A stretch of DNA of 64,000 nt from Flavobacterium panici. GTDB lineage: Bacteria; Bacteroidota; Bacteroidia; Flavobacteriales; Flavobacteriaceae. The notes beneath the pieces were generated by a model. The model worked only from the letters and a program-made list of their open reading frames with translations, was not told the origin of the DNA and ran no database searches. The stretch covers positions 79,003 to 143,002 of the forward strand of contig NZ_CAIJDE010000044.1 of NCBI RefSeq assembly GCF_903819335.1, given 5' to 3'. Position numbers and translations under genes: made by a program. Of the stretch, positions 23,884 through 32,647 are shown piece by piece. How positions within the stretch are numbered: the first letter of the stretch is position 1; each line of letters starts with the position of its first letter.

Positions 23884-25356
23884 ATGAAAAATTTAAAAAA
23901 TTATACAATAGTTTTACTATTACTAGTTTTCTCAGGATGTAATGAAGATATTGAGTCTATCAATTACGATGAGATTAATCCGAGTATATTTCCTAAATCG
24001 GAGGCTGATGTTCAGGCAATAGTAGCTTCTGCATACTATCCGTTAAGAGGTTCTTACGGAAACGGTATTCATTCTACTTCAGAAAACGGATTAATGTTTA
24101 TACTTGATGCCACGACAGAAATTCTTCAGGGACCTTACGGCGTACAGCAAGAAGCATCATTACACAGCTACAAAGCCAGTTCTACATCTTTTACAAGATT
24201 TTATGATGTGTTCTACAATAAAATAAGCAGTATGACCTTGAGCATTGACAGAATACAAAATGCCAATGTAAACGAGCTGGTTAAGAAAAATGCTATTGCC
24301 GAAATTAAATGTGCAAGAGGATTATTAGCCTATGAACTTTTTGATTTATACGGACCGCTTGTTGTAGCACCTCTTGAGATTCTTAAAAGCCCTTTGAACG
24401 AAGTGCCTTTGGCCAGACTTTCAAATGCAGAAATGGTAAGCTTTATTGAAAAAGACCTTAAAGAAGCCGCAGCAGATTTAAAAGCTCCGGGCGACACACC
24501 ATACGGAAGATTCAGCAACGGAATGGCAAGAATGGTCTTGATAAGATTATATCTGCATGAAAAAAGATGGGCAGATGTTGAAGAACAAGCGAATGCAATC
24601 ATGGCAATGAACTACTACGGATTAGACGCAGATTATGTTGGATTATGGGATGTTAAACCTCCTGTTAACAGCAAAGAAGTAATTTGGGCGGTTCCGGCAG
24701 ATTATGCAGGAACAAGTGAAAACCAATGGCAGTTAATGGTATTACCGGCTAATTACCCTGAACGTGGAGGTTATGGAACTATTCAAAGTTCATGGAAATT
24801 TTATGATTCTTTTGAAGCAACAGACATTCGTAAAACGGCACTTATTGCCGAGTTTACAGGAACAGATGGTGTAACGTACAACAGAGCAAATCCTGCAAAC
24901 TATATGCAGTTAGGGCCAATTCCGTTAAAAATTCATCCGGATGCTGCCAGAACAACAGCTTTAACAACAGTAGATATTGTGGTATACCGTTATGCAGATG
25001 TAATATTATCAAAAGCAGAAGCATTGGTAAACAAAACAGGAACGCCAACACAAGAAGCAATTGACTTGGTAAACATCGTGAGAAAAAGAGCTAAAATCAG
25101 TGAAATTCAATTAGCTAATTACAACACACTTGCCAAATTCAATGATATGATTCTTTTAGAAAGATCACACGAATACTGGTGCGAAAACGGACAATATCGT
25201 TCAGACTTAATCAGACACGGAAAATTTACAGAACATGCTCTTGACTTAAATGGTGCAGCAAGTCAAAGTGCTCCATACAAAGCGTTGTTCCCATTTTCAT
25301 TAGACAGAATAAGTGAAGGAAAAGGTAAATTTATTCAGAACCCTGGATATAATTAA
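23884..25356 (+). CDS. SusD-family glycan-binding lipoprotein
   Basis: The 490-residue protein is a lipoprotein with lipobox LLVFSGC (Cys19). It shows the SusD/RagB layout of tetratricopeptide-like helices: IKCARGLLAYELFDLYGPLV, GMARMVLIRLYLHEKRWADV, a central capping region, and a C-terminal VVYRYADVILSKAEALV, RKRA and LERSHEYWCENGQYRSDLIR block. It caps the SusC barrel at the cell surface and binds the incoming oligosaccharide. The start at 23884 gives the lipoprotein signal; an upstream frame to 23857 overlaps susC. Confidence 0.95.
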   Translation: MKNLKNYTIVLLLLVFSGCNEDIESINYDEINPSIFPKSEADVQAIVASAYYPLRGSYGNGIHSTSENGLMFILDATTEILQGPYGVQQEASLHSYKASSTSFTRFYDVFYNKISSMTLSIDRIQNANVNELVKKNAIAEIKCARGLLAYELFDLYGPLVVAPLEILKSPLNEVPLARLSNAEMVSFIEKDLKEAAADLKAPGDTPYGRFSNGMARMVLIRLYLHEKRWADVEEQANAIMAMNYYGLDADYVGLWDVKPPVNSKEVIWAVPADYAGTSENQWQLMVLPANYPERGGYGTIQSSWKFYDSFEATDIRKTALIAEFTGTDGVTYNRANPANYMQLGPIPLKIHPDAARTTALTTVDIVVYRYADVILSKAEALVNKTGTPTQEAIDLVNIVRKRAKISEIQLANYNTLAKFNDMILLERSHEYWCENGQYRSDLIRHGKFTEHALDLNGAASQSAPYKALFPFSLDRISEGKGKFIQNPGYN

Positions 25357-25421
25357 TTAGAAGACGGCTATCACAATTGGTGAAGGAATAAAATAAATCA
25401 GATAATTTAATTATACAAAAA

Positions 25422-26792
25422 ATGAAAAATTTACTAATGTTAATCTGCCTTTTTCTGAATGTCGCATCAAGCTGTCAAAGCGATGGAGGTGACAAAAATG
25501 AAGGAGGCGAACAAGTAAACGGAGTTGAAAAAGTAACTTACACCGCTTCAAACGAAGTGTTCACAAATCCCGAGCGTGGATTTATGCATTCGTGGCAGGT
25601 AAATTCAGAAGGAGCAGCAATGACAGCAGCCTCTTTAAATAATCTGAAAAAGGAAAATGTAAGTCTTATTCTGCGTTTGTATTATTTGGAAAAGTTTAAA
25701 ACTTCGGCTTTAAGCCAGACACAATTAGATCTTATCAAAACCGATTTTACACGTTTAAGAGAATCAGGTTTAAAATGTGTTTTGCGTTTTGCGTATACAG
25801 ATGCACAAGATGGTACAGATGCTTCTGTAGCCGTTATCTCTGGACATTTAGATCAGTTGAAACCAATTTTGGAAGAAAACAAAGATGTCATTGCTTTTGT
25901 TCAGGCAGGATTTGTTGGAGCTTGGGGAGAATGGTATTATACTACAAACCAGCTTACAACGCCGGCAAACAAAAAACTGATTATAGACAAACTTTTAGCC
26001 TCTTTTCCAAAAGAAGTAAAAATTCAGTTAAGAACTCCAAAAATCAAACAAGACTATGTTGCAACTACAATTGCAATGGACGCGAACGTTGGTTACGGAA
26101 CTTCAAATACAGCTCGTTTAGGATTTCATAATGACTGTTTCATGGCAAGTGTAGACGATTACGGAACATACATAGATATCACTTCCGAAAAAACATACAT
26201 AAGCAACGAAGCCCTTTATGTCCCAACAGGAGGAGAAACTTGTCCGCCAACAGATGTGCCAATCGCAAGCTGTACTACTGCTGAAAAAGAAATGACAATG
26301 CTAAAATGGACGTATTTAAATCTTGATTATTATGGTCCGGTTTTGCAGGAATGGAGAAACAACAACTGCTTTACAGATTTTGAAAGAAAACTGGGTTACA
26401 GACTTTCATTAGCATCTTCAAGTCTAAAAAAAGAAGCTGCTTTAAACGGAACTTTAGAGTTTGAAGCATTGCTAAATAATGGAGGTTTTGCCCCAGTTTA
26501 TAATCCTAAAAATGCTTATTTAATATTAAGAGCGACTTCTGGCGGAATGGTTTATAAGAAAAAATTAAACTTCGATGTTAGAAAAGTAGTACCAAGAGTA
26601 ACGTACGATTTAAAAGAATCGGTGAGCTTATCCGGAATTCCGGCAGGAACTTATGAATTGTTATTAAAAATAGAAGACAGTTCAACAAAACTAGTTGACA
26701 GACCAGATTATTGTATTCGTTTTGCCAATACAGGAGTTTGGGAAGCCGCAACTGGATTCAATAAATTATCACAAACGGTTATCATTAAATAG
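25422..26792 (+). CDS. DUF4874/DUF4832 surface lipoprotein, candidate glycosidase
   Basis: The 456-residue lipoprotein (lipobox VASSC, Cys18) has an N-terminal DUF4874-type domain: NPERGFMHSW, VSLILRLYYLEKFK, LRESGLKCVLRFAYTDAQDG and FVQAGFVGAWGEWYYTTNQL. The strand-helix rhythm and the conserved Glu in GAWGEW look like a TIM-barrel glycoside hydrolase. A DUF4832 beta-sandwich follows (LNLDYYGPVLQEW, LGYRLSLASSSL, GFAPVYNPKNAYLIL). No activity is assigned here. It sits directly after SusD, where surface endo-glycanases and binding proteins are usual, and is the best candidate for the first cut of the substrate at the cell surface. Confidence 0.8.
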   Translation: MKNLLMLICLFLNVASSCQSDGGDKNEGGEQVNGVEKVTYTASNEVFTNPERGFMHSWQVNSEGAAMTAASLNNLKKENVSLILRLYYLEKFKTSALSQTQLDLIKTDFTRLRESGLKCVLRFAYTDAQDGTDASVAVISGHLDQLKPILEENKDVIAFVQAGFVGAWGEWYYTTNQLTTPANKKLIIDKLLASFPKEVKIQLRTPKIKQDYVATTIAMDANVGYGTSNTARLGFHNDCFMASVDDYGTYIDITSEKTYISNEALYVPTGGETCPPTDVPIASCTTAEKEMTMLKWTYLNLDYYGPVLQEWRNNNCFTDFERKLGYRLSLASSSLKKEAALNGTLEFEALLNNGGFAPVYNPKNAYLILRATSGGMVYKKKLNFDVRKVVPRVTYDLKESVSLSGIPAGTYELLLKIEDSSTKLVDRPDYCIRFANTGVWEAATGFNKLSQTVIIK

Positions 26793-26818
26793 TTATCAAA
26801 ACATTTAAATTAAAAACC

Positions 26819-27694
26819 ATGAAAAAAATAAAACTAACCAAATACATAACATTGCTTGTTGCTATGTTATTGCTAACGGCTTGTTCGAGCGATAGTGCAT
26901 CATCAGACGATTCGGCAACAAAACCAACCGCAGATTTCTCATTTACAAATGATGGAAGTACATTTACCTTTACCAATCTTTCTACAAACGGTACAAAGTA
27001 CAGATGGGATTTTGGAGATTTGTATTATACATCAGGAGAAAAAGATCCGGTTTATACCTATAAAATTGGAGGCGAAATCAGAGTTTCTTTGACCGTAACA
27101 AACGATAAAGGAGAAGAAGCTTTTATCACTAAAACCATTACTGCCCCAAGAATTATAATTATTGATATTAAAATCGACGGAAAATTTACAGATTGGGATG
27201 ATGTTGCCGTAACAGATCAAAATACATCAGGAAATGGTTCAATCCAAAAAATTAAAATTTGGGCTGGAGGTCCAAATGTAAATGTGTATTTAGAAGGAAA
27301 CAAAAAAATGCTGATGGAATTGGTAGATATGTACATCAATACCGATGGAAATACCCAAACAGGATTTTTACACAGCAATTGGTCACAAGGTTCAGGAGCA
27401 GAATTTTTATTCGAAGGCCCTGTAGTAACCAACGGCTGGGGACAATTTTATAACCATACAGATCCAAACGGAGGCTGGGGATGGGCTGGAATTGCAGGTT
27501 CTGGAGCAAATTTAAAAGCATCACCAATTGTGAGTTTAAATGATACCACAAATGCGATCGAATTCAGCATCCCAAAATCACAGTTAGGAACATTAGGAAG
27601 TTCAATAGGTATTGCCATTACCGAAATGAATGGAGGCTGGGGATTAGTTGCCAACTTCCCGGAAGCACCTAAGTTCTCTACATTACAATTGTAG
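26819..27694 (+). CDS. PKD-domain surface glycan-binding lipoprotein
   Basis: The 291-residue lipoprotein (lipobox LTAC, Cys22) has a serine/aspartate linker, then a PKD domain at about 35-112 (ADFSFTNDGSTFTFTNLS, YRWDFGD, PVYTYKIGGEIRVSLTV). The C-terminal ~175 residues resemble a CBM9/DOMON-like beta-sandwich (IDGKFTDWDDVAV, VNVYLEGNK, VDMYINTDGNTQTG, AIEFSIPKSQLG). In SusCD operons the gene after SusD commonly encodes such a surface glycan-binding protein, which fits its place. No catalytic motif was seen. Confidence 0.85.
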   Translation: MKKIKLTKYITLLVAMLLLTACSSDSASSDDSATKPTADFSFTNDGSTFTFTNLSTNGTKYRWDFGDLYYTSGEKDPVYTYKIGGEIRVSLTVTNDKGEEAFITKTITAPRIIIIDIKIDGKFTDWDDVAVTDQNTSGNGSIQKIKIWAGGPNVNVYLEGNKKMLMELVDMYINTDGNTQTGFLHSNWSQGSGAEFLFEGPVVTNGWGQFYNHTDPNGGWGWAGIAGSGANLKASPIVSLNDTTNAIEFSIPKSQLGTLGSSIGIAITEMNGGWGLVANFPEAPKFSTLQL

Positions 27695-27697
27695 TTT

Positions 27698-27783
27698 GTC
27701 ATCGATAGCCGGTCAAAATGTGCCATTTGGCGAAGAGTTTTTTGGAGATTAATTTTTTAAGCCAAATGGCATAAGCTATCGAG
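27698..27783. repeat. Long stem-loop with nested arms
   Basis: Outer arms TCGATAGC / GCTATCGA and inner arms TGCCATTTGGC / GCCAAATGGCA enclose a T-rich loop. It begins 4 bp after the stop of the PKD gene and could attenuate transcription between the SusCD genes and the acetyltransferase gene. Confidence 0.7.
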
Positions 27784-27817
27784 TAAATATAAATTAGCTC
27801 TGTTGAGCGCAATTTTT

Positions 27818-27953
27818 TTAACACATAGAAACATAGATTTTAAGGCTTAACCAGAGATCTAAATAAAATCAGGATTTTTCGCATAGTCTATGTTTGTTTA
27901 AACAAGTGAAACGCCTTTACCCATTAAAAAAAGACTATGTTCCTATGTGTTAA
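27818..27953. repeat. ACACATAG-ended element, intact copy
   Basis: ACACATAGAAACATAG at the left end faces CTATGTTCCTATGTGT at the right, about 135 bp overall. The internal CAAGTGAAACGCCTTT is shared with the copies at 10258 and 34467. It lies inside the operon, directly before the acetyltransferase gene. Confidence 0.85.
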
Positions 27954-27974
27954 AACAATTTTAAAAAGAAGTAA

Positions 27975-29072
27975 ATGACTAAAACAATTGCCAATAACCG
28001 ATTAATGTCTGTAGACGTACTGCGAGGATTTGATCTTTTGATGATTATAGTAGCAGACCGATTTTTCTATAATTTGAATACAGCGGCAAATACCAGTTTA
28101 ACAAAAACACTGGCCGACCAGTTCGAACATCCGGAATGGATTGGTTTTCATTTGTATGATGTCATAATGCCCTTATTTTTATTTGTTGTAGGCGTTGTAA
28201 TTCCGTTTTCTTTAGGAAACAGAAGCAAAGAAACGTATTCAGATTTTAAATTATACAGACACATTTTAAAACGATTTGTAGTACTGTTTATATTAGGATG
28301 GATCGTGCAGGGAAATCTTCTCGAATTGAATATTTCAAAGTTTCACATCTTTAGTAATACACTTCAGGCTATTGCAGTTGGATATTTATTTTCCTGTATT
28401 GCCTATTTAAATTTGTCGAAAAAAGGAAGATACATCTTCTTTGTAGTTTGTCTTGTTTTGTATGCCGTATTATTATCCATTCCAAGTTACTTTGGTCACA
28501 ATTTCGAATTATTACCAGAAAAAAATCTTCCCATATTTATCGATCAGCAGGTTTTTGGACCCTTTTATGATCAAACACAGTATTCCTGGCTTTTAACAGG
28601 TTTAGGATTTACAGCCACAACATTATCAGGATTATTTGCAGGAGAATTGCTTTTATCTTCTCTTTCAAGAAAAAAAATAGCACAATATCTTTTATTAATC
28701 GGAGTAACCGCAATTATCCTTTCATTAATAATTGGTATCTGGCATCCTATTATTAAAAAAATATGGACAAGTTCATTTGTAATTTTTTCATCAGGAATCA
28801 GCTTTGTTTTATTAGCTTTATTCTATTGGCTTGTCGACGTTCAGGGTTATACAAAATGGGCTTATCCGTTTAGAGTAATTGGTTTAAATGCAATCGCCGC
28901 TTATGTTGGTTCACATGTTTTTAATTTCTCCTTAATCGCCAAACAGATTTTCTTTGGTTTCGAGCAATTTACAGGAGCATATTATGACGCCTTTTGCGAT
29001 TTAGCCGGATTCGGAATTCTCTATTTCATACTTTGGTACATGCACAAAAACAAAACCTATATAAAAGTGTAA
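27975..29072 (+). CDS. NagX/HGSNAT-like membrane acetyltransferase (DUF5009)
   Basis: The 365-residue protein has about 10 membrane segments. It begins RLMSVDVLRGFDLLMII and contains EHPEWIGFHLYDVIMPLFLF. This matches the first conserved block of heparan-alpha-glucosaminide N-acetyltransferases, where a His (here His52) carries the acetyl group across the membrane. The lysosomal human enzyme uses cytosolic acetyl-CoA to acetylate terminal alpha-glucosamine in the lumen. Bacterial NagX/DUF5009 proteins occur in amino-sugar loci. Located just before GH109, it may acetylate terminal galactosamine in the periplasm; that substrate is inference. Confidence 0.8.
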   Translation: MTKTIANNRLMSVDVLRGFDLLMIIVADRFFYNLNTAANTSLTKTLADQFEHPEWIGFHLYDVIMPLFLFVVGVVIPFSLGNRSKETYSDFKLYRHILKRFVVLFILGWIVQGNLLELNISKFHIFSNTLQAIAVGYLFSCIAYLNLSKKGRYIFFVVCLVLYAVLLSIPSYFGHNFELLPEKNLPIFIDQQVFGPFYDQTQYSWLLTGLGFTATTLSGLFAGELLLSSLSRKKIAQYLLLIGVTAIILSLIIGIWHPIIKKIWTSSFVIFSSGISFVLLALFYWLVDVQGYTKWAYPFRVIGLNAIAAYVGSHVFNFSLIAKQIFFGFEQFTGAYYDAFCDLAGFGILYFILWYMHKNKTYIKV

Positions 29073-29129
29073 TAAACAAAATGTTACAAATAAAAACGTT
29101 CAAACAAAAATATCACTAAAATAAAAAAA

Positions 29130-30500
29130 ATGAAAAGTTTAAGATTTTTACTAATAGCACTTTTGCTATTCAAAGTCTGCGACACATCGGCGCAGCTTAT
29201 TAAAACAAAAGCACCAAAAAGAGACAAAGGACAAACAGATGTTTTGCGTTTAGCAACTCCTGCAATTCCGCACGTTCGTGTAGCAGTTATTGGTCTGGGA
29301 ATGCGCGGTACGGGCGCCGTAGGACGTATTCCGCATGTTCCCGGAGTAGAAATTGTAGCCTTATGCGATATGCTCGAAGAAAGAACAAAAGCAGCAAACG
29401 ATACTTTAGCTAAACTTGGAGCACCAAAAGGACAGGAATTTTTTGGAGAAGATGCCTGGAAAAAAGTAACAAAATTGGACAACGTTGATTTGGTTTATAT
29501 TGTAACCGATTGGAAACACCACGCAAATATTGCCGTGCAAGCCATGAAAGATGGAAAGCATGTAGCTGTAGAAGTTCCCGGAGCTTTAACCATGAGTGAA
29601 ATCTGGGATATAATTGATACTTCAGAAAAAACACGTAAACACTGTATGATGCTGGAAAACTGTGTGTATGATTTCTTCGAATTAACAACATTAAACATGG
29701 CACAACAAGGCGTATTCGGAGAAATTCTTCACGCAGAAGGTTCTTATATTCACGGATTACAGCCATATTGGGGAAATTACTGGAACAACTGGAGAATGGA
29801 TTACAACCGCAAACACAGAGGTGATATTTACCCAACACACGGAATGGGCCCGGCATGTTTAGCATTAAATATCCATAGAGGTGATAAAATGAATTTTCTG
29901 GTTTCTATGGATACAAAAGCAGTTGGAAATCCTGCCTTTATAAAAGAAAAAACAGGCGAAGTTGTAACTGACTTTAGAAATGGAGATCACACGATGACGA
30001 TGATTCGTACCGAAATGGGAAAAACAATCCAGATTCAGCATGATGTTACAAGTCCAAGACCTTACAGCAGAATGTATCAATTATCCGGAACAAAAGGTTT
30101 TGCCAATAAATATCCGGTAGAAGGTTATGCAATTGATGCAAAAGAAGTTGGAGCAGAAATTTCTAAAAACTATCAAAATCTAAATGCCGAAGAATATGTT
30201 TCGGAAGATGTGAAAAAGATTTTAATGGAAAAATATAAAAACCCAATCGTAAAAGATATCGAAGAACTGGCTAAAAAAGTCGGCGGTCACGGCGGAATGG
30301 ATTTTATTATGGATTACAGAATGTTTTACTGCCTTCAAAAAGGACTTCCGCTGGATATGGATGTTTACGATTTAGCCGAATGGTCTTGTTTAAGTCCGTT
30401 AACAGAAATCTCTTTAGACCATAATTCAGCTCCGGTAGAAATCCCGGATTTTACCCGCGGAAGCTGGAAAAAACTAAATACAGTTGAATTTTCGAAATAA
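29130..30500 (+). CDS. GH109 family alpha-N-acetylgalactosaminidase
   Basis: The 456-residue protein has a signal peptide (MKSLRFLLIALLLFKVCDTSAQ) and a Gfo/Idh/MocA fold. The NAD-binding segment is VRVAVIGLGMRGTGAV, followed by VDLVYIVTDWKHHANIA, KHVAVEVPGALT and the family blocks ENCVYDFFELTTLNMAQQG, YWGNYWNNWRMDYNRKHRGD and YPTHGMGPA. These are typical of GH109 enzymes, which keep NAD+ bound and cleave alpha-GalNAc by an oxidation-elimination mechanism. It is periplasmic or surface-located and last in the locus, before a terminator. This is the strongest clue that the substrate contains alpha-linked GalNAc. Confidence 0.9.
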   Translation: MKSLRFLLIALLLFKVCDTSAQLIKTKAPKRDKGQTDVLRLATPAIPHVRVAVIGLGMRGTGAVGRIPHVPGVEIVALCDMLEERTKAANDTLAKLGAPKGQEFFGEDAWKKVTKLDNVDLVYIVTDWKHHANIAVQAMKDGKHVAVEVPGALTMSEIWDIIDTSEKTRKHCMMLENCVYDFFELTTLNMAQQGVFGEILHAEGSYIHGLQPYWGNYWNNWRMDYNRKHRGDIYPTHGMGPACLALNIHRGDKMNFLVSMDTKAVGNPAFIKEKTGEVVTDFRNGDHTMTMIRTEMGKTIQIQHDVTSPRPYSRMYQLSGTKGFANKYPVEGYAIDAKEVGAEISKNYQNLNAEEYVSEDVKKILMEKYKNPIVKDIEELAKKVGGHGGMDFIMDYRMFYCLQKGLPLDMDVYDLAEWSCLSPLTEISLDHNSAPVEIPDFTRGSWKKLNTVEFSK

Positions 30501-30559
30501 ACTAAACTACTTTTTAGTGAGCATTTAGTTTTTATTGTTAATATTTGTTAGTTATCTAC

Positions 30560-30595
30560 AATGCCTGTAAATCCACAATTTGCAGGCATTTTTTG
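30560..30595 (+). terminator. Rho-independent terminator after GH109
   Basis: AATGCCTGTAAAT pairs with ATTTGCAGGCATT, followed by a run of T. It closes the amino-sugar locus. Confidence 0.85.
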
Positions 30596-30636
30596 TGTAA
30601 GTAATTTAAAATCTTATTATTAGGTTAAAAATATTT

Positions 30637-30688
30637 TTTAATCATTTGATTAAATCTATTGTTTAATTAAAAAACATTTATATATTTG
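30637..30688 (+). promoter_or_regulatory. TetR operator and tetR promoter of the efflux operon
   Basis: The palindrome TTTAATCATTTGATTAAA (30637-30654) precedes a textbook promoter: TTG at 30659-30661, a 19-bp spacer, TATATTTG at 30681-30688. The same palindrome, with only the two central bases changed, recurs at 31328-31345. Confidence 0.85.
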
Positions 30689-30706
30689 TCAAACATTTAC
30701 AAAATT

Positions 30707-31309
30707 ATGACCCCAAAAAACAAAGACGCAAGTACCGAAGAAAAGATAAAAGAAGCAGCACGAATAGTATTTACACAAAAAGGATATTCTGCCACGCGTA
30801 CTCGTGATATTGCCGAAGAAGCAGGAATTAATCTGGCGCTTTTAAATTATTATTTCAGAAGTAAAGAAAAACTTTTTGAATTGGTAATGTCAGAGAAAGT
30901 GGCAAAGTTATTTGGTGTAATTGCACCCATAGTGAATGGCGAAACCACTTCTATAGAAGAAAAAGTAACGTTGATAGCCGATAATTATATCACGATGCTG
31001 CTTCAAAATCCAGGTTTGCCATTATTTGTTTTAAGCGAAATAAGAAATAATCCCGAACATTTTGGGAACAAAGTACAAGCCGGGAAATTATTGACAGAAT
31101 CCATTTTTGTAAAACAATTGAAAGAAAGAAAACCGGATATTAATCCGCTTCATTTTATGATCAATTTATTATCAATGTGTATTTTTCCTTTTATAGCAAA
31201 ACCAGTTTTAGAATCAGCCGGAGTTATGACACCAAGTCAAATGAATGATTTTGCAGAAGAAAGAAAAACATTGATTGTACAATGGTTTAAAGCTATGATG
31301 AACTCCTAG
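30707..31309 (+). CDS. TetR/AcrR repressor of the ABC exporter
   Basis: The 200-residue protein has a TetR helix-turn-helix at about 10-55 (STEEKIKEAARIVFTQKG, RTRDIAEEAGINLALLNYYF). The C-terminal domain (about 80-200) is helical. The arrangement tetR, outer-membrane factor, HlyD, ATPases and permeases resembles the CecR-controlled ybhGFSR exporter region of enterobacteria. Start 30707 is the ATG behind the promoter at 30681-30688; the frame also reaches back to a TTG at 30686, which lies inside the -7 box. Matching palindromes before this gene and before the exporter indicate repression of both. Confidence 0.9.
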   Translation: MTPKNKDASTEEKIKEAARIVFTQKGYSATRTRDIAEEAGINLALLNYYFRSKEKLFELVMSEKVAKLFGVIAPIVNGETTSIEEKVTLIADNYITMLLQNPGLPLFVLSEIRNNPEHFGNKVQAGKLLTESIFVKQLKERKPDINPLHFMINLLSMCIFPFIAKPVLESAGVMTPSQMNDFAEERKTLIVQWFKAMMNS

Positions 31310-31327
31310 CTATTTTTTTGGACTAAA

Positions 31328-31345
31328 TTTAATCAAATGATTAAA
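31328..31345 (+). promoter_or_regulatory. Second operator, before the efflux genes
   Basis: TTTAATCAAATGATTAAA is a perfect 18-bp palindrome, identical to the site at 30637-30654 except for its two central bases. It lies 29 bp before the TolC-like gene. Confidence 0.85.
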
Positions 31346-31374
31346 ACGAAATATTAAAAATTAAATAGTTGAAT

Positions 31375-32640
31375 ATGAAAAGGTTATTAGTAGTTATACT
31401 GGTTTTTATACCCGTATTTCATTTTTATGCACAGCAAAATTACAAGTTATTACGACTGCAGGATTGTTACGCATTAGCAGAAGAAAATTATCCGTTACCT
31501 AAAAAACGAGATTTAATTGCCAAAAGCGGCGAATTCACGATTGATAATATTGCCAAAGGATATTATCCTAAATTCGACATTTTTGGTCAGGCAACGTATC
31601 AGTCAGATGTTACAAAGCTGCCAGTTAGTCTTCCCGGCGTTGAGGTTCCCATTTTAAATAAAGATCAGTATCGCGCTTACGCTGAAGTGAATCAGCTGCT
31701 TTATGACGGAGGAAATTTAAAACAGCAGAAAGAAGTTGCAGAAAAACAAACCAAAGTTTCAGAACAGCAGCTTCAGGTTGATTTATATGCAGTAAAACAA
31801 AAAGTAACCGAACTCTATTTTGGAATTTTAGTTTTTGATGAACAGCTGCATCAAAATGATTTACTAAAAAACGATATCAATATCGGAATCAAAACCGTTC
31901 AGGCACAATTGAATAATGGAACAGCATACAGAAGCAGTTTAGATTTGCTTAAAGCAGAATATCTAAAAGCCGACCAAACTGCAATTGGCATTCGAAATTA
32001 CAAAAAAGCCTATTTAGATATGCTGGGTCTTTTTATCAATTCAGAATTATCTCCAGACACAAAATTAGAAACACCTGAAAATATTGTAAATTCAATTGAA
32101 ATTAATCGTCCTGAATTACAGCTTTTTAAATACAGAAATGAAAGTCTGGAATTAGGTAAAAAAACAGTTGATATTGCTAATCTACCCAAGTTCAATTTCT
32201 TCGTACAGGGCGGTTACGGAAATCCGGGACTGAATATGCTCGAAGTTGGGTGGAAATCCTATTACATTGGCGGAGTGCGACTAAACTGGTCTTTAACGGG
32301 ACTTTATACAGATAAAAAACAAAAACAAATTATCGACATTAATAAACAGCAGCTCGAAGTCGACAAAGAAGTTTTTCTTTTCAATACCAATCAATCCATA
32401 AAACAACAAAGTGCAGAAATAACAAAACTCGAAGAATATCTGGTTTCTGATAATGAAATTATAACACTTAGAAACAATGTCAAAAAAGCTGCATTGGCAC
32501 AATTAGATAATGGCGTAATTGATTCCAGCGATTATCTGCGGGAAGTAAACGAAGAAAACGCAGCAACGCAAAACAAAATTATTCATGAAACAGATTTGCT
32601 TTTAGCAAAATACAGACAAAAATTAATAACCGGTAATTAA
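31375..32640 (+). CDS. TolC-family outer-membrane efflux protein
   Basis: The 421-residue protein has a signal peptide (MKRLLVVILVFIPVFHFYAQ) and the two long helical repeats of TolC-like channel proteins: LQDCYALAEENYPLPKKRDL near the start, a periplasmic coiled coil with EVAEKQTKVSEQQLQVD, and the second-half equivalent near the C-terminus (QLDNGVIDSSDYLREVNE). It provides the exit channel for the ABC exporter encoded downstream. The start at 31375 (ATG) is preferred over TTG at 31369. The HlyD gene follows after 7 bp. Confidence 0.9.
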   Translation: MKRLLVVILVFIPVFHFYAQQNYKLLRLQDCYALAEENYPLPKKRDLIAKSGEFTIDNIAKGYYPKFDIFGQATYQSDVTKLPVSLPGVEVPILNKDQYRAYAEVNQLLYDGGNLKQQKEVAEKQTKVSEQQLQVDLYAVKQKVTELYFGILVFDEQLHQNDLLKNDINIGIKTVQAQLNNGTAYRSSLDLLKAEYLKADQTAIGIRNYKKAYLDMLGLFINSELSPDTKLETPENIVNSIEINRPELQLFKYRNESLELGKKTVDIANLPKFNFFVQGGYGNPGLNMLEVGWKSYYIGGVRLNWSLTGLYTDKKQKQIIDINKQQLEVDKEVFLFNTNQSIKQQSAEITKLEEYLVSDNEIITLRNNVKKAALAQLDNGVIDSSDYLREVNEENAATQNKIIHETDLLLAKYRQKLITGN

Positions 32641-32647
32641 GCATAAA

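Noticed and set aside
20625..25356. ECF sigma/anti-sigma control of SusCD
   Set aside because: SusC has no STN signalling domain and no sigma or anti-sigma gene is nearby; LacI operators explain the control better.
27940..27960. Possible LacI operator TGTGTTAAAACAAT
   Set aside because: It is the end of the ACACATAG element, lacks the central CG and one half-site, and the same ends occur before unrelated genes.
29410..29865. 151-codon antisense frame inside the GH109 gene
   Set aside because: The GH109 frame is fully supported by family motifs; the antisense frame has no recognisable sequence.
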